The position numbers and the translations under genes are program-made. From Flavobacterium sp. GT3R68 (GTDB taxonomy: Bacteria > Bacteroidota > Bacteroidia > Flavobacteriales > Flavobacteriaceae), in contig NZ_VJZK01000003.1 of assembly GCF_007109225.1 (NCBI RefSeq), positions 310,001 to 374,000 of the forward strand: a stretch of 64,000 nucleotides of DNA. Direction: 5' to 3'. Of the stretch, positions 35,408-45,107 are shown piece by piece (within the stretch, counting starts at the first letter, position 1; each line of letters starts with the position of its first letter). Under the pieces are notes generated by a model. The model was not told where the DNA came from and ran no database searches. It was given only the letters and a program-made list of their open reading frames with translations.

Positions 35408-35561
35408 ATTTCAAAAACAACAGTTAACCTCAATAAAATCAATAAGTTCTTACATTTTTAGAATAAAAAAAGCAGGTTTTTTCAAGGTTTAATTCTAGAT
35501 ATTTTGTAACTTTAGATATCCTTAACAGGAGCACTGATTTAATAATTTAAAATAATATTCT

Positions 35562-35762
35562 TTGAAAAAATCTGTAATTTTTGTCGCTCTATTCTCTCTG
35601 GCATTGGCGACTACCAGCTGTAAAAAATCTGAAACAACAACAGAAGAAACAACGGTAACAACCATGGAAGAGAAAGTGGATTCAGTTGCAATTGACACTA
35701 CTGAAACTGGTGAAGTAGCTCCTATGAACCAAGAAAAAGATTCGATAACTCTTCATAAATAA
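35562..35762 (+). CDS. Small Thr/Glu-rich lipoprotein
   Basis: A 66-residue peptide with a TTG start (35562), giving MKKSVIFVALFSLALATTSC, a clean lipoprotein signal with Cys at residue 20. The mature part is acidic and Thr/Glu-rich (TTTEETTVTTMEEKVDSV), with no fold. TTG is accepted because the signal peptide begins exactly there. Flavobacteria carry many such small lipoproteins of unknown role. Confidence 0.65.
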   Translation: MKKSVIFVALFSLALATTSCKKSETTTEETTVTTMEEKVDSVAIDTTETGEVAPMNQEKDSITLHK

Positions 35763-35869
35763 GAGGAATTATGTTCTTTACAAGATATTAAATCTCAGCG
35801 GTTATTGAGCGAAAATCATTTCTTGTTAAATTCAACTATCCCGTTTAGAACAACAAAAAAATTTAGCAG

Positions 35870-35902
35870 TCGCTTCAATTTTAATTGAAGCGATTGTTTT
35901 TT
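35870..35902. terminator. Terminator between lipoprotein and dioxygenase genes
   Basis: TCGCTTCAATT (35870-35880) and AATTGAAGCGA (35883-35893) form an 11-bp perfect stem followed by TTGTTTTTT. It ends the plus-strand lipoprotein transcript and lies 35 bp beyond the converging minus-strand stop. Confidence 0.75.
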
Positions 35903-35936
35903 ATATAACTAAACTACCAGACTTCTAAGAATCAAT

Positions 35937-36767
35937 CTATCCCAATTTTACTGAAGTCATCGTCAAGGAACCTCCAACGGTCTTATCGTTAAAAAAACTT
36001 ACTTCGTCCTTCGCATCTTGTAAAGCCAAAGAATATAACAGCGGATAATAGTGATCAGGAGTGGGAATCGCCAATTTTGCTGCCGCTCCCAGTTTTTCAT
36101 AATTAATCAATGGCTGAAAATCCCCATTTGCTATTTTTTCCTTAAAAAGAGTGTTCATTTCAATGGCCCAATCAAATCCATAATCAGAATCCTGAAGTTT
36201 ATCCCAGGCGATCATGCGCAGATTATGCACCATATTCCCACTTCCAATGATTAAAACTCCTTTTTTGCGAAGTTCTTTCAATTGTTTGGCCAAATCAAAA
36301 TGGTATTGCGGTGGTTTGTTATAATCTATGCTCAATTGAAGAACAGGAATGTCGGCATTGGGATACATATGACGAACGACGGTCCATGTACCGTGATCCA
36401 ATCCCCAATCGTGGTCCAGTCCCACATTTGTCGTATGGATTAGATTTGCCGTTTCCTGAGCAAGGGCCGGACTGCCTTCTGCCGGATATTGCACCGCGAA
36501 CAACTCTTGCGGAAATCCTCCAAAATCGTGAATGGTTCTTGGGTTCTGCATGGCCGTAACATGGGTGCCGTTAGTAAGCCAATGCGCCGAAATCACCAAA
36601 ACAGCTTTTGGTTTCGGAATTTCATTTCCGAATTTGGTCCAGGTTCTTGAAAATTCATTGTCTTCAATTCCATTCATTGGTGACCCGTGACCGATAAATA
36701 ACACGGGATGCATCTGCTCCAGTGGTTTTAAATCGTCCGACCAATTTTTGAACTGATGTAAAGACAT
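35937..36767 (-). CDS. ygiD: 4,5-DOPA dioxygenase extradiol family protein (YgiD-like)
   Basis: A 276-residue LigB-like extradiol dioxygenase of the YgiD/DODA group. The N-terminal VLFIGHGSPMNGIEDNEFSR, VLVISAHWLTNGTHV, GLDHGTWTVV and LIIGSGNMVHNL contain the metal-binding histidines. The family opens L-DOPA or related catechols in plants; bacterial substrate is uncertain. Its stop faces the small lipoprotein gene. 14 bp separate it from the cvfB-like gene upstream, so the two are probably one transcript. Confidence 0.9.
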   Translation of the reverse strand: MSLHQFKNWSDDLKPLEQMHPVLFIGHGSPMNGIEDNEFSRTWTKFGNEIPKPKAVLVISAHWLTNGTHVTAMQNPRTIHDFGGFPQELFAVQYPAEGSPALAQETANLIHTTNVGLDHDWGLDHGTWTVVRHMYPNADIPVLQLSIDYNKPPQYHFDLAKQLKELRKKGVLIIGSGNMVHNLRMIAWDKLQDSDYGFDWAIEMNTLFKEKIANGDFQPLINYEKLGAAAKLAIPTPDHYYPLLYSLALQDAKDEVSFFNDKTVGGSLTMTSVKLG

Positions 36768-36781
36768 GATTTTTATATTAG

Positions 36782-37639
36782 TTATACCTCTTTTACCAGA
36801 TGGATTCCGTCTTCCTTGATTTCAATCAGTTTCTCTCTATACAGGGCTCCAACGGCCTTTTTGAATGTTTTTTTACTCATTTTAAGCACCGTTTTGATAT
36901 CTTCCGGATGACTGTTGTCATTCAGACGAAGAAATCCACGATTTGCTCTGAGTTCGTCCAGGATTTTCTCAGCATTAGGTTCAATGCTTTGATATCCCTG
37001 AATCTGAAGTGCTACATCTATCTTATTATCAGGTCGGATGGTTTTAATATAACCCCGTAAACGATCGCCGGTACGAATGGCATCATCATAAACCTCATCT
37101 TTGTACAACAGACCCTTATGACGTTCGTTAATAATAACATTAATCCCTAATTCGGTAATATGTGAAACAATTAAATCAACTTCCTCCCCTTTTTCAACGG
37201 TAAGTTCGTCATTCTTCAGGAACTGATTGGTTTTGCTAGATGCTACCAGACGATTGGTTTTCTCGTCCATATACAGGTAAACCAAATACCGTTTTCCTTT
37301 TTCCATCGGGCGTGCCTGTTCTTTGAATGGTACCAGGATATCTTTTTCCATACCCCAATCCATAAATGCTCCTACCTGATTGGTATAATTGACACGCAGA
37401 AGTGCAAATTCATTCAGTAATATATAGGGTTCCAATGTAGTGGCAACCGGGCGTTCTTCGTGATCCAAATATACGAAAACAATAAGCTCCTCGCCTATTT
37501 CAAATTCGTTGGGAACATATTTATTAGGTAAAAGTATATCATGGATTCCTTCAGAATCATTAACGGGGTCGCCCAAAAAGAGTCCGACTTTTGTATCACG
37601 TAAAATGGTAAGCGTATTGTATTTTCCTATTTCGATCAT
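36782..37639 (-). CDS. CvfB-like S1 RNA-binding protein
   Basis: A 285-residue protein with tandem S1-type beta domains and a C-terminal winged helix, as in CvfB/YitL. Segments such as LTILRDTKVGLFLGD, LLRVNYTNQVGAFMDWGMEKD and KMSKKTFKKAVGALYREKLIEI fit. CvfB influences virulence-factor expression in staphylococci; a general RNA-binding role is inferred here. A TACCTTTG box on the minus strand (37659-37666) lies 20 bp before the start. Confidence 0.88.
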   Translation of the reverse strand: MIEIGKYNTLTILRDTKVGLFLGDPVNDSEGIHDILLPNKYVPNEFEIGEELIVFVYLDHEERPVATTLEPYILLNEFALLRVNYTNQVGAFMDWGMEKDILVPFKEQARPMEKGKRYLVYLYMDEKTNRLVASSKTNQFLKNDELTVEKGEEVDLIVSHITELGINVIINERHKGLLYKDEVYDDAIRTGDRLRGYIKTIRPDNKIDVALQIQGYQSIEPNAEKILDELRANRGFLRLNDNSHPEDIKTVLKMSKKTFKKAVGALYREKLIEIKEDGIHLVKEV

Positions 37640-37693
37640 TTTCTTATTTTCTAAAGTGCAAAGGTACGAAGATTAAGAGAAGAATTAAAGGTA

Positions 37694-39361
37694 CTAAACC
37701 AACTCGTTAAAATACTGCAATAAAATCTTATCGTTTGTCAGGGTCGGTGTAAAAATTTCCAGAATTTGCGGTTTATTATTCTCTTGATAAAAAGCACCCA
37801 GACTATTTTCGAGGCTTATTTCATCACTGGCAGTTGAATATTTGAAGCCGTACATTTTAGCCAATTGTTCCCCAGTAAGGCAATGGGAAGTTTCAAAAAA
37901 TTTATTGAACACTATATTTTCTTCATGGCCGGGTAAAATCCTGAAAATGCCTCCACCGCCATTATTGATCAAAATAATCTTGAAATTCCTCGGAATGTAT
38001 TCGTTCCATATGGCATTACTGTCGTATAAAAAACTAATATCACCTGTAATCAGTATCGTTTGTTTTTCTTTGGCCACAGCCGACCCTACCGCTGTAGAAG
38101 TACTTCCGTCAATACCGCTGGTCCCCCGGTTGCAAAACACTTCCACCGATGGATCAAGATTAAACAATTGCACATACCGAATGGCGGAACTGTTGCTTAA
38201 ATGCAGGCTGCTTCCCTTTGGAATGGAAGGCATAATTTTTTCAAAAACCTTAAAATCCGAAAATGGGGCTTTCGCAGCATACACCTGATGTTTTTCTTTG
38301 CGAAGCTTTACAATTCGCTGTAAAGAGTTACGGTAATCACTTTCGATTTCGTTGGTGAAAGGTAAAAACTGACTGAAGAACGAATTGGGATTATCTTCAA
38401 AATGCTTCGTCAGGCAGCCAAAAGTATCATAGGCTCTCAAAGAATCAATATGCCAATGGTGTCTGGGTTTGTACTTTCGGAGAAATGCTTTTATTCTTTT
38501 GGAAACCACCATTCCACCGAAAGTTATCAGGATATCAGGATTTAATTGCTTAAAATCTTCATCAGAGAAAGGCGTAATTATCGTATCAATATTGTTTATA
38601 AAGGATGGATGATGCAAATTAGAAGTCGTTTCCGTCATCACGACAACCGAATTATCATTGGCTAATTTTTCAATAATTTCGGGGTTAACAGTATCCGGAT
38701 CGTTTACACCAACCAACACCAATTTCTTTATCGACTTGTTCCAAATATTGGTGTGCGCAATGATTTCATCAGCAGACACAGTATCAAATGTTTTGTCGAA
38801 AGGTAAAATCAGCGGATCAACAGAAAGTTGTTCTGTTTTTTGATACAAAGGCTCTTCGAAAGGTGCATTGATATGTACAGGTCCTTTTTTGGCCACAGCC
38901 TTGTTTATTGCCTCATTGATTTTGACATCATTTTCTGGCGAAGCCTCTTCGGTCAGATTTGCATTGTACAAAGAATGGTTCACAAACACATTTTCCTGTC
39001 GAATCGTTTGTCCGTCGCCAATATCAATCTTATCATGCGGACGGTCAGCCGAAATTACAATCAAAGGAATCTGGCTGTAAAAAGCTTCAGCAAAAGCCGG
39101 ATAATAATTCAATAATGCCGAACCTGAAGTACATACAACGGCTACCGGCTTTTTTACTTGTTGGGCTATTCCCAATGCAAAAAAAGCGGCACAACGCTCA
39201 TCAGCAATACTATAACAGTGAAATTCGGGATTATTGACAAAACCAATGGTTAAGGGTGCGTTTCGGGAACCTGGGGAAATTACAATATGGTGGATTCCTT
39301 TTGTTAGGCAAATTTGGATTATGCTTTGCGCTAAAGGTATTTTCGGATAAATCATTTTCAT
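37694..39361 (-). CDS. menD: 2-succinyl-5-enolpyruvyl-6-hydroxy-3-cyclohexene-1-carboxylate synthase
   Basis: A 555-residue thiamine-diphosphate enzyme that carries out the first committed step of menaquinone synthesis from isochorismate and 2-oxoglutarate. The N-terminal VISPGSRNAPLTIG, CTSGSALLNYYPAFAEAFYS and DRPHD carry the cofactor-binding Glu region; the C-terminal GDISFLYDSNAIWN with INNGGGGIF holds the ThDP/Mg motif. Length is typical. Start MKMIYPKIPLAQS may equally be the second Met. Confidence 0.95.
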   Translation of the reverse strand: MKMIYPKIPLAQSIIQICLTKGIHHIVISPGSRNAPLTIGFVNNPEFHCYSIADERCAAFFALGIAQQVKKPVAVVCTSGSALLNYYPAFAEAFYSQIPLIVISADRPHDKIDIGDGQTIRQENVFVNHSLYNANLTEEASPENDVKINEAINKAVAKKGPVHINAPFEEPLYQKTEQLSVDPLILPFDKTFDTVSADEIIAHTNIWNKSIKKLVLVGVNDPDTVNPEIIEKLANDNSVVVMTETTSNLHHPSFINNIDTIITPFSDEDFKQLNPDILITFGGMVVSKRIKAFLRKYKPRHHWHIDSLRAYDTFGCLTKHFEDNPNSFFSQFLPFTNEIESDYRNSLQRIVKLRKEKHQVYAAKAPFSDFKVFEKIMPSIPKGSSLHLSNSSAIRYVQLFNLDPSVEVFCNRGTSGIDGSTSTAVGSAVAKEKQTILITGDISFLYDSNAIWNEYIPRNFKIILINNGGGGIFRILPGHEENIVFNKFFETSHCLTGEQLAKMYGFKYSTASDEISLENSLGAFYQENNKPQILEIFTPTLTNDKILLQYFNELV

Positions 39362-39374
39362 CTTTTCAAAGTAT

Positions 39375-39390
39375 CAAAGATACAAATATA
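39375..39390 (-). promoter_or_regulatory. Two overlapping -7 boxes before menD
   Basis: On the minus strand TATATTTG (39383-39390) is followed directly by TATCTTTG (39375-39382), both fitting TAnnTTTG, about 15-30 bp before the menD start. No clear TTG at -33. Either could start menD transcription with a short leader. Confidence 0.45.
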
Positions 39391-39459
39391 CTGAGTTGTA
39401 AAAGCGTAAAGTTGTTTTTTATAAGCCGAAATCCTTCCAATAAAACAACTGAAACCTTT

Positions 39460-40134
39460 CTATCTCTCTTCTTCATTCTTAATCATGAATTTATAAAACG
39501 TATAATGGGAAATTCCGTAAAAAATAATGCCGAGTTGTAAAAATAACTGTTGCCTTAAATAGAATTTATTAATTAAAAACATTCCTATTTGAATAACAAA
39601 TAATAAGCAGCTTATTAATAACCAATAACTTTTTTTATCGTCCTTAAAATAATAGTTTCCTACAGATAGTCCACCCAAAAAAGCCGTTAAAAACCCATTG
39701 AGCAGCCAAGGATACAAATCATTTGAAAGAGAATCTTTAACTAGATCAACCAGATATAAATATGCCCACAGAAATGGCAAGGAGGCGATGATGATCATAA
39801 CCCATTTTTTTTCTTCAATAGCTTTGTAAACTAACACAACCAATAAGAAACGAAATAACACCGAAGCTATAGCGCCATAAAACAAGCTGCTTCCGGCATC
39901 TTTGCTTAATAATAACGAAGCTATTTGATAAAAAAACAAAGCTAAAAAATAGATAAAATTTCGCTCTTTGGATGAATAGAAATAAAGAATCATTAAAACC
40001 GGGATTCTAATAAATCCTAAAGCAAATTTTAAAGGTTGATATCCTATAAAAACATCTATACTATAAAGTATAATAATTGTGAAGTATAAAATACTTAAAC
40101 CAGCCGTGATTTTATTTAAACCTTGATAACCCAT
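39460..40134 (-). CDS. Multi-pass membrane protein, possibly YhhN/lysoplasmalogenase-like
   Basis: A 224-residue membrane protein with seven or eight helices and very few charged loops. The repetitive short helices and the end GIIFYGISHYTFYKFMI recall the YhhN (TMEM86) family of lysoplasmalogenase-like proteins, but no signature is decisive. Located 98 bp upstream of menD in the same orientation. Confidence 0.55.
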   Translation of the reverse strand: MGYQGLNKITAGLSILYFTIIILYSIDVFIGYQPLKFALGFIRIPVLMILYFYSSKERNFIYFLALFFYQIASLLLSKDAGSSLFYGAIASVLFRFLLVVLVYKAIEEKKWVMIIIASLPFLWAYLYLVDLVKDSLSNDLYPWLLNGFLTAFLGGLSVGNYYFKDDKKSYWLLISCLLFVIQIGMFLINKFYLRQQLFLQLGIIFYGISHYTFYKFMIKNEEER

Positions 40135-40374
40135 CCATTAAAGTTATAAATTATTTTATTATTATAATAGTTTTTTTATTTTTAAAGTGTCTGAATAGTT
40201 TTTCTAAGAAATTCTAGAAATTTAAACGGTGCAATAATAAAACACTTTTTAAAATTTAGACAGAAAAGGGAGATGTTTTTTGATAAAGTTGCGGTCATTT
40301 TTAGCACCTTTGAACTTAAAAACTGGTTAAAAATTTTTATCTTTGATAGATACTTCTAAGTAATATCTTCCGCC

Positions 40375-40872
40375 ATGAATGTAAAAATAAGACCGGCCGT
40401 TTTTTCCGATTTGGATACCATATTGGAAATAATTAATCATGAGATACTTAACAGTACTTCCATTTATGATTATGAGCCGCGGGACTTTGAAACCCACAAA
40501 TTATGGTTTGAAGAAAAGCAAGCTAAAAATTTACCGGTAATTGTAGCCGAGCACGACAACGCACCTATCGGATTTGCCACCTATGGTCCTTTTCGCCAAA
40601 AAGAAGCCTACCAATTTACAATAGAACATTCTGTATATGTATCGGAAGAATTTATCGGGAAAGGCGCCGGCAAATTGTTATTGTCGCACCTCATCCGTCT
40701 GGCAAAAGAACAGGGATATCATACGATGATTGGTGCTATTGATGCAGAGAATCTGGACAGCATCGAATTCCATAAAAAATTTGGCTTTGAAGAAACTGGC
40801 AGATGCAAGGAAGTCGGTTTCAAGTTTGAGAAATGGCTTGATTTGTCGTTTATGCAGTTGATGCTAAAATAG
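40375..40872 (+). CDS. GNAT family N-acetyltransferase (phosphinothricin-acetyltransferase-like)
   Basis: A 165-residue acetyl-CoA-dependent acetyltransferase. It has the opening RPAVFSDLDTILEIINHEILNSTSIYDYEPRD, the acetyl-CoA loop segment VYVSEEFIGKGAGKLLLSHLI, and GAIDAENLDSIEFHKKFGFEETGRCKEVGFKF, all close to PAT-like enzymes that acetylate small amines or amino-acid analogues. The TATCTTTG box at 40338-40345 precedes the ATG by 30 bp. Confidence 0.9.
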   Translation: MNVKIRPAVFSDLDTILEIINHEILNSTSIYDYEPRDFETHKLWFEEKQAKNLPVIVAEHDNAPIGFATYGPFRQKEAYQFTIEHSVYVSEEFIGKGAGKLLLSHLIRLAKEQGYHTMIGAIDAENLDSIEFHKKFGFEETGRCKEVGFKFEKWLDLSFMQLMLK

Positions 40873-40907
40873 AAAAAGGACTTCCAGTTTTACTGAAAAT
40901 CCCTTTT
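40873..40907. terminator. Bidirectional terminator between converging genes
   Basis: AAAAGGACTTCCAGT and ACTGAAAATCCCTTTT form a long imperfect stem around TTT, with an A run before and T-rich sequence after. It lies between the GNAT stop and the glutathione peroxidase stop. Confidence 0.65.
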
Positions 40908-40927
40908 ATGTAAAAATATGGTATACT

Positions 40928-41515
40928 TTATCCTTTAATCCAATTTACAACTTCTGGATCTGTCGGCAATGTTTTTGGAGAAATGACTTTTTCTAATTCC
41001 CCATTCTCATTAATCAGGTATTTTTGAAAATTCCATGTTACTTCACTATCCTGTAAACCATTTTTGCTCTTTTCTGTCAAGAATTGATATATCGCATGCA
41101 TATCATCACCTTTTACCGATATTTTTTCCATCATTGGAAAAGTTACTCCGTAATTTCTTTGGCAGAAAGTAGCTATTTCCGCATTGGTTCCTGGTTCCTG
41201 TGCTCCAAAATTATTGGCTGGAAAACCTACAATCACAAAGTTTCTGTCTTTATACGTTTCATATATATTCTCTAAATCCTTGTATTGCGGTGTTAGTCCA
41301 CATTCGGATGCCGTATTTACAATTAGTATTTTTTTTCCTTTCAAGGAAGCAAAATCAAATTCACTTCCTGATAAATCTTTTACCTTAAATTGGTGAATGC
41401 TTTGTTTTGTCATAACTGTCGATTTTGTATTTGAATTGCTTTTGCTTGTTTGAGCCTGGTTTTTACAACTAAAAAGTAATACCATACAACTCGCCAAAAA
41501 TAAGAGATTTTTCAT
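40928..41515 (-). CDS. Glutathione peroxidase family lipoprotein
   Basis: A 195-residue thiol peroxidase. I start at ATG 41515 rather than the TTG at 41551, because that gives a clean lipoprotein signal MKNLLFLASCMVLLFSC. The peroxidase domain has the peroxidatic Cys72 in NTASECGLTPQYKDLE, the Gln in PANNFGAQEPG and the Trp in VTWNFQKYL. Bacterial members usually use thioredoxin. Lipid anchoring places it in the periplasm or at the cell surface, which is unusual for the family but frequent in Bacteroidetes. Confidence 0.9.
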   Translation of the reverse strand: MKNLLFLASCMVLLFSCKNQAQTSKSNSNTKSTVMTKQSIHQFKVKDLSGSEFDFASLKGKKILIVNTASECGLTPQYKDLENIYETYKDRNFVIVGFPANNFGAQEPGTNAEIATFCQRNYGVTFPMMEKISVKGDDMHAIYQFLTEKSKNGLQDSEVTWNFQKYLINENGELEKVISPKTLPTDPEVVNWIKG

Positions 41516-41561
41516 GATTATATTTTTATAAAACTTTACAAAATTAAACAATTTAAGGACA

Positions 41562-43775
41562 CTAAAATTTATAACTGATTTTTGCTTTCATAAAAAAGGG
41601 AGTTCCAGGTGTAAAATGAATTTCTTCCACACCAGCCGATTCGTTTTGTAATCTGGATTCGGTGGCAAACTGGGTTTCGTTCCATTCGGTATTGAATATA
41701 TTTTCTACTGCTATTCCAAAAGTAAAATTTTTAAAATCATAATTGATATTGAAATCCGACACAAAATAGCCTTTTGCTACAATCGAATTGTCTTCATTTG
41801 CCGGACGGTTTTTTAAATACCGATAACGCAATCCTCCTGAAAAACCTTTAAAATTCTGAAAACTCAATCCCCCGGTTGATGTGAAATCAGGTGCCAGAGG
41901 AATGTAATCCTGTCCTTTGGGTTCATCAATACTTCGGGCATACGTATAATTGACATCGGTATCAAAATACAACCAATCATTCAGCTGGTAACGCAATCCT
42001 AAGTCCATACCGATGCGTTTCGACTTTCCGCTGGGCTCGATAATTCCGGCATCTCCTACATAAACGAATTCCTGCTCAAGATACAAATACCATAAAGCCG
42101 TGTTCACAATTAGTTTCGGGAACGGTTTAAAAATCATCCCTAAATCGGTACCAATTGCTGTTGGCAGGGTCTGCTTCCCATTATTAGCAACAACAACCCT
42201 TGTATCATTGGAATGGAAACCAAATCCTGATTTCAGAAAGAACTGTAAGCTGTTATTCTGCGAATAGATGAAATTCAATTTTGGAGAGATTTTTACTTTA
42301 TTTTCAGACTGTGTTTTATATTCCGGGGAAAGTTTGTCCTGGTAATTGAATTTAAAATAATCCAATCGAATTGCAGGATTGATAACTAATTTACCAAAAG
42401 AAAATTCCGAATTCAAATAGGTAAACAAGTTTGATTCATCAATATCACCCAGCTTTTTAAACTCTAAAACAGTATCTCGGTTCAGTGTATGGGAAAGTTC
42501 GGTATCCTTGGTGGCATCTGCGCGGAATCCTACTCCCCATTGGAAAGCCAAATCCAGATTGTTTTGTTTTATTTTTTTATTTAATTCGGCATTCATTCCG
42601 TAAATGTTTCTGTTTTCTTTCTGACGGATCTGATCGCCATTGATTGGATCATCCAGGAAAAAAGTGAAATTTGAATACAATTCAAATTGATAATGGGAAT
42701 AAAAAGCATTGGCTTTCACGAACGTACTCTCGTTTATGGTTTTACTTAGCGTAGCATTTATATTATTTCGCGAAGTGTTTCCTCCTTCGGTATCGTCTAC
42801 AGAACCAAAACGCGATATAGAACCATTATCCACCAATCGCTGCGGAATTTGTCCTGATGCATCCCATTTACTCGAAAAACGCGAGATCATCACAGAAAAT
42901 TTACTGTTAACATCCAAAATGGCCGAATATTTACCCAACAAATTGATTCTGTTGAAATTTTGAGGAGAATCAAATGGCCCATCGGTTAGGATATATTCGG
43001 TAGCTAAGTAGGCGCTTTGTTTTTTCTGGTTACCCAAAAGATTAAACAATCCCACAGTTCTGATTGTATTAAATTGCCCGGCCTCAATAGTAATACTACT
43101 TTTTTCTATTCTGTCTTTGGTTTGAAAAGCAACATAACCTGCGGTGGCAAAATTACCTTTATTAGCATAATACGTTCCTTTCCCAAAATCTATTTTATCT
43201 ACTGCTTCCGGAATCAGGAAATGCAAATCGGCATAACCCTGACCATGCGCATGCGAAACCATATTTACCGGCATGCCGTCAACAGAAATGGCAATATCAG
43301 TTCCGTGATCAATATCAAAACCTCTTAAAAAAATCTGTTCAGCCTTTCCTCCTCCTGCATGCTGACCAATGAATAATCCGGGTACTTTCCGTAAAATTTC
43401 CTGAGAAGAATTAACAGGTGTGGTTTGCAAATCTATTTTTGAAATCACATTCATAGCGTATAGTTTCGACTGTATTACGATTTCATCCAGCCTGAAAATG
43501 TCTTCATCTAATGAAATTGTTGTTTCTGATGAAGTAAGCGTATAATTGATTTTTTTATAACCGACGGCATTTATTTTCAACACGTTCCCTAATTCGGTTT
43601 TCTCTATGCTGAAAACCCCAAACTCGTCAGTATGTGCATGAGTCTCTGAATTCACATTATAGATATAGGCATTTTCTATTGGATTATCACTACTATCGAC
43701 TACGGTTCCTTTGTGAATTTGACTGTGTGCAAGCAAACTTACGAAAGCGGTTAGTATTAGAAAAACACCTTTCAT
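41562..43775 (-). CDS. TonB-dependent outer-membrane receptor
   Basis: A 737-residue receptor with a signal peptide (to about residue 18), a carboxypeptidase-regulatory-like N-terminal domain (KGTVVDSSDNPIENAYIYNV), a plug domain (EILRKVPGLFIGQHAGGG ... VDGMPVNMVSHAHGQGYADLHF) and a 22-strand barrel ending with a terminal aromatic (ISYKF). The loop VSHAHGQGYADLH is histidine-rich. Last gene of the DUF4331 locus on this strand, 7 bp after the TPR gene. The cargo is unknown. Confidence 0.93.
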   Translation of the reverse strand: MKGVFLILTAFVSLLAHSQIHKGTVVDSSDNPIENAYIYNVNSETHAHTDEFGVFSIEKTELGNVLKINAVGYKKINYTLTSSETTISLDEDIFRLDEIVIQSKLYAMNVISKIDLQTTPVNSSQEILRKVPGLFIGQHAGGGKAEQIFLRGFDIDHGTDIAISVDGMPVNMVSHAHGQGYADLHFLIPEAVDKIDFGKGTYYANKGNFATAGYVAFQTKDRIEKSSITIEAGQFNTIRTVGLFNLLGNQKKQSAYLATEYILTDGPFDSPQNFNRINLLGKYSAILDVNSKFSVMISRFSSKWDASGQIPQRLVDNGSISRFGSVDDTEGGNTSRNNINATLSKTINESTFVKANAFYSHYQFELYSNFTFFLDDPINGDQIRQKENRNIYGMNAELNKKIKQNNLDLAFQWGVGFRADATKDTELSHTLNRDTVLEFKKLGDIDESNLFTYLNSEFSFGKLVINPAIRLDYFKFNYQDKLSPEYKTQSENKVKISPKLNFIYSQNNSLQFFLKSGFGFHSNDTRVVVANNGKQTLPTAIGTDLGMIFKPFPKLIVNTALWYLYLEQEFVYVGDAGIIEPSGKSKRIGMDLGLRYQLNDWLYFDTDVNYTYARSIDEPKGQDYIPLAPDFTSTGGLSFQNFKGFSGGLRYRYLKNRPANEDNSIVAKGYFVSDFNINYDFKNFTFGIAVENIFNTEWNETQFATESRLQNESAGVEEIHFTPGTPFFMKAKISYKF

Positions 43776-43782
43776 ATTGTAA

Positions 43783-45078
43783 TTATAATTGATTTACTTT
43801 CTTATCATAGTCTGGACCTAATTCATATATACTTGAAATCAGTTCTTCTTTGATAGGTTTTGCTTTTTCAGTAAGATTGTTTGCGTTGTAAATCATGGCC
43901 AAATGGTATTGTACCTTTGGTTCGAATGATTTTCCAATCACATGTTTTTGCGCAATTTCCAATGCCAGTTTATTTTGTCCCAAATTCAGGTACGACCAAG
44001 CTAATAAATCATAAGAATCCGGTGTGGGCCTATGTTCCACTTCTATTTCGGCAATTTCCAAAGCTTTTAAAGCCGTACTTTTATCATCTGCAAAAAGCAA
44101 AACATTGTATTTATTGTACATCGCTCCGTAATTGTTTTCGTTCAGCATTTTCAGATACGAATTCCTATTGGACTTTGCCTCCACTTTATTCCCCGCAAAC
44201 TGTGCGATTTGTGATTTCAATAAATAAAAGTCCGGGGTGTTGTGTGTTTTTTCTATAGCTTCAATGATTCTTTTGGCCTCTGATATGTTTCTTTCATGTG
44301 AAAAAACAATCCATGCAATTCCTTTTAAGGCATACGAATAATTGGGATCGATGGCCAATGTTTTCAAATAACTATCGTAGGATTCCTGAATTCTTCCGGC
44401 ATGACCGTAAAAATCTCCGAGATTCGAATACGACCATATTTTAAGTGTTTTATTGTCTTCTTTTTCGGCAATATCCCGTGCTTTCTCCATAAAAGTTATG
44501 GCTGTGGTTATATCGCCTTTGTGATCATTCCATTTCGCCAGGCGAATCAGATAATCATAATCATTCATGTTCTTTAATGACTTCAGATTGCTTTCCGCTT
44601 CAGCGTAGTTCCCTAGTTCCATCTGAACATCGAAAAGTAATTTTTGGGTTTCTGTCAATCCTTCACCAATTTCCAAAGCTTTATTGGCAAGGACCAAAGC
44701 TTCTTTAAAGCGGTGCTGCGCTATAAAATTTCTGGCCAAAGAGCGAATAGTGGACACTCTGGAATATTTTAACGCCTCATTGGATTGGATTAACAATTCC
44801 TCAGTTTTGTATAGATTTTTGATATCGCCGGTATATTCAAAAAGCGTGCTGTAATTGGCTGCCAATTGACCCAGATAGGTTATCTGGTTGGGTGCGGCAT
44901 CAAATTTTTTTTGCCAAAAATCAATTTCATTATGAGCAAAATCCAAAGATTTGTTTTCCTTCAAATCCAAATATTTATTGTAGTCAGATGTACTTGTAAT
45001 TTTATTGTTTTTTTGATCACAACTAAATAAGCATAGAATCGTAAAAAAGAAGGCCGGTATAAATTTTAAGGTTTTCAT
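43783..45078 (-). CDS. TPR-repeat lipoprotein
   Basis: A 431-residue lipoprotein (lipobox LCLFSC, Cys near residue 20) made of tetratricopeptide repeats, for example ARNFIAQHRFKEALVLANKALEIG, IWSYSNLGDFYGHAGRIQESY and YDLLAWSYLNLGQNKLALEIAQK. It stands directly before the TonB receptor gene. TPR proteins with this position are typical companions of DUF4331 genes; they probably act as a scaffold. Confidence 0.88.
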   Translation of the reverse strand: MKTLKFIPAFFFTILCLFSCDQKNNKITSTSDYNKYLDLKENKSLDFAHNEIDFWQKKFDAAPNQITYLGQLAANYSTLFEYTGDIKNLYKTEELLIQSNEALKYSRVSTIRSLARNFIAQHRFKEALVLANKALEIGEGLTETQKLLFDVQMELGNYAEAESNLKSLKNMNDYDYLIRLAKWNDHKGDITTAITFMEKARDIAEKEDNKTLKIWSYSNLGDFYGHAGRIQESYDSYLKTLAIDPNYSYALKGIAWIVFSHERNISEAKRIIEAIEKTHNTPDFYLLKSQIAQFAGNKVEAKSNRNSYLKMLNENNYGAMYNKYNVLLFADDKSTALKALEIAEIEVEHRPTPDSYDLLAWSYLNLGQNKLALEIAQKHVIGKSFEPKVQYHLAMIYNANNLTEKAKPIKEELISSIYELGPDYDKKVNQL

Positions 45079-45107
45079 AATCTAAATTTATTTGTCTGTG
45101 AAAAATA

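Noticed and set aside
41516..41551. TTG start of the glutathione peroxidase at 41551
   Set aside because: The extra 12 residues are polar/aromatic and would bury the lipoprotein signal; ATG 41515 gives a standard signal peptide.
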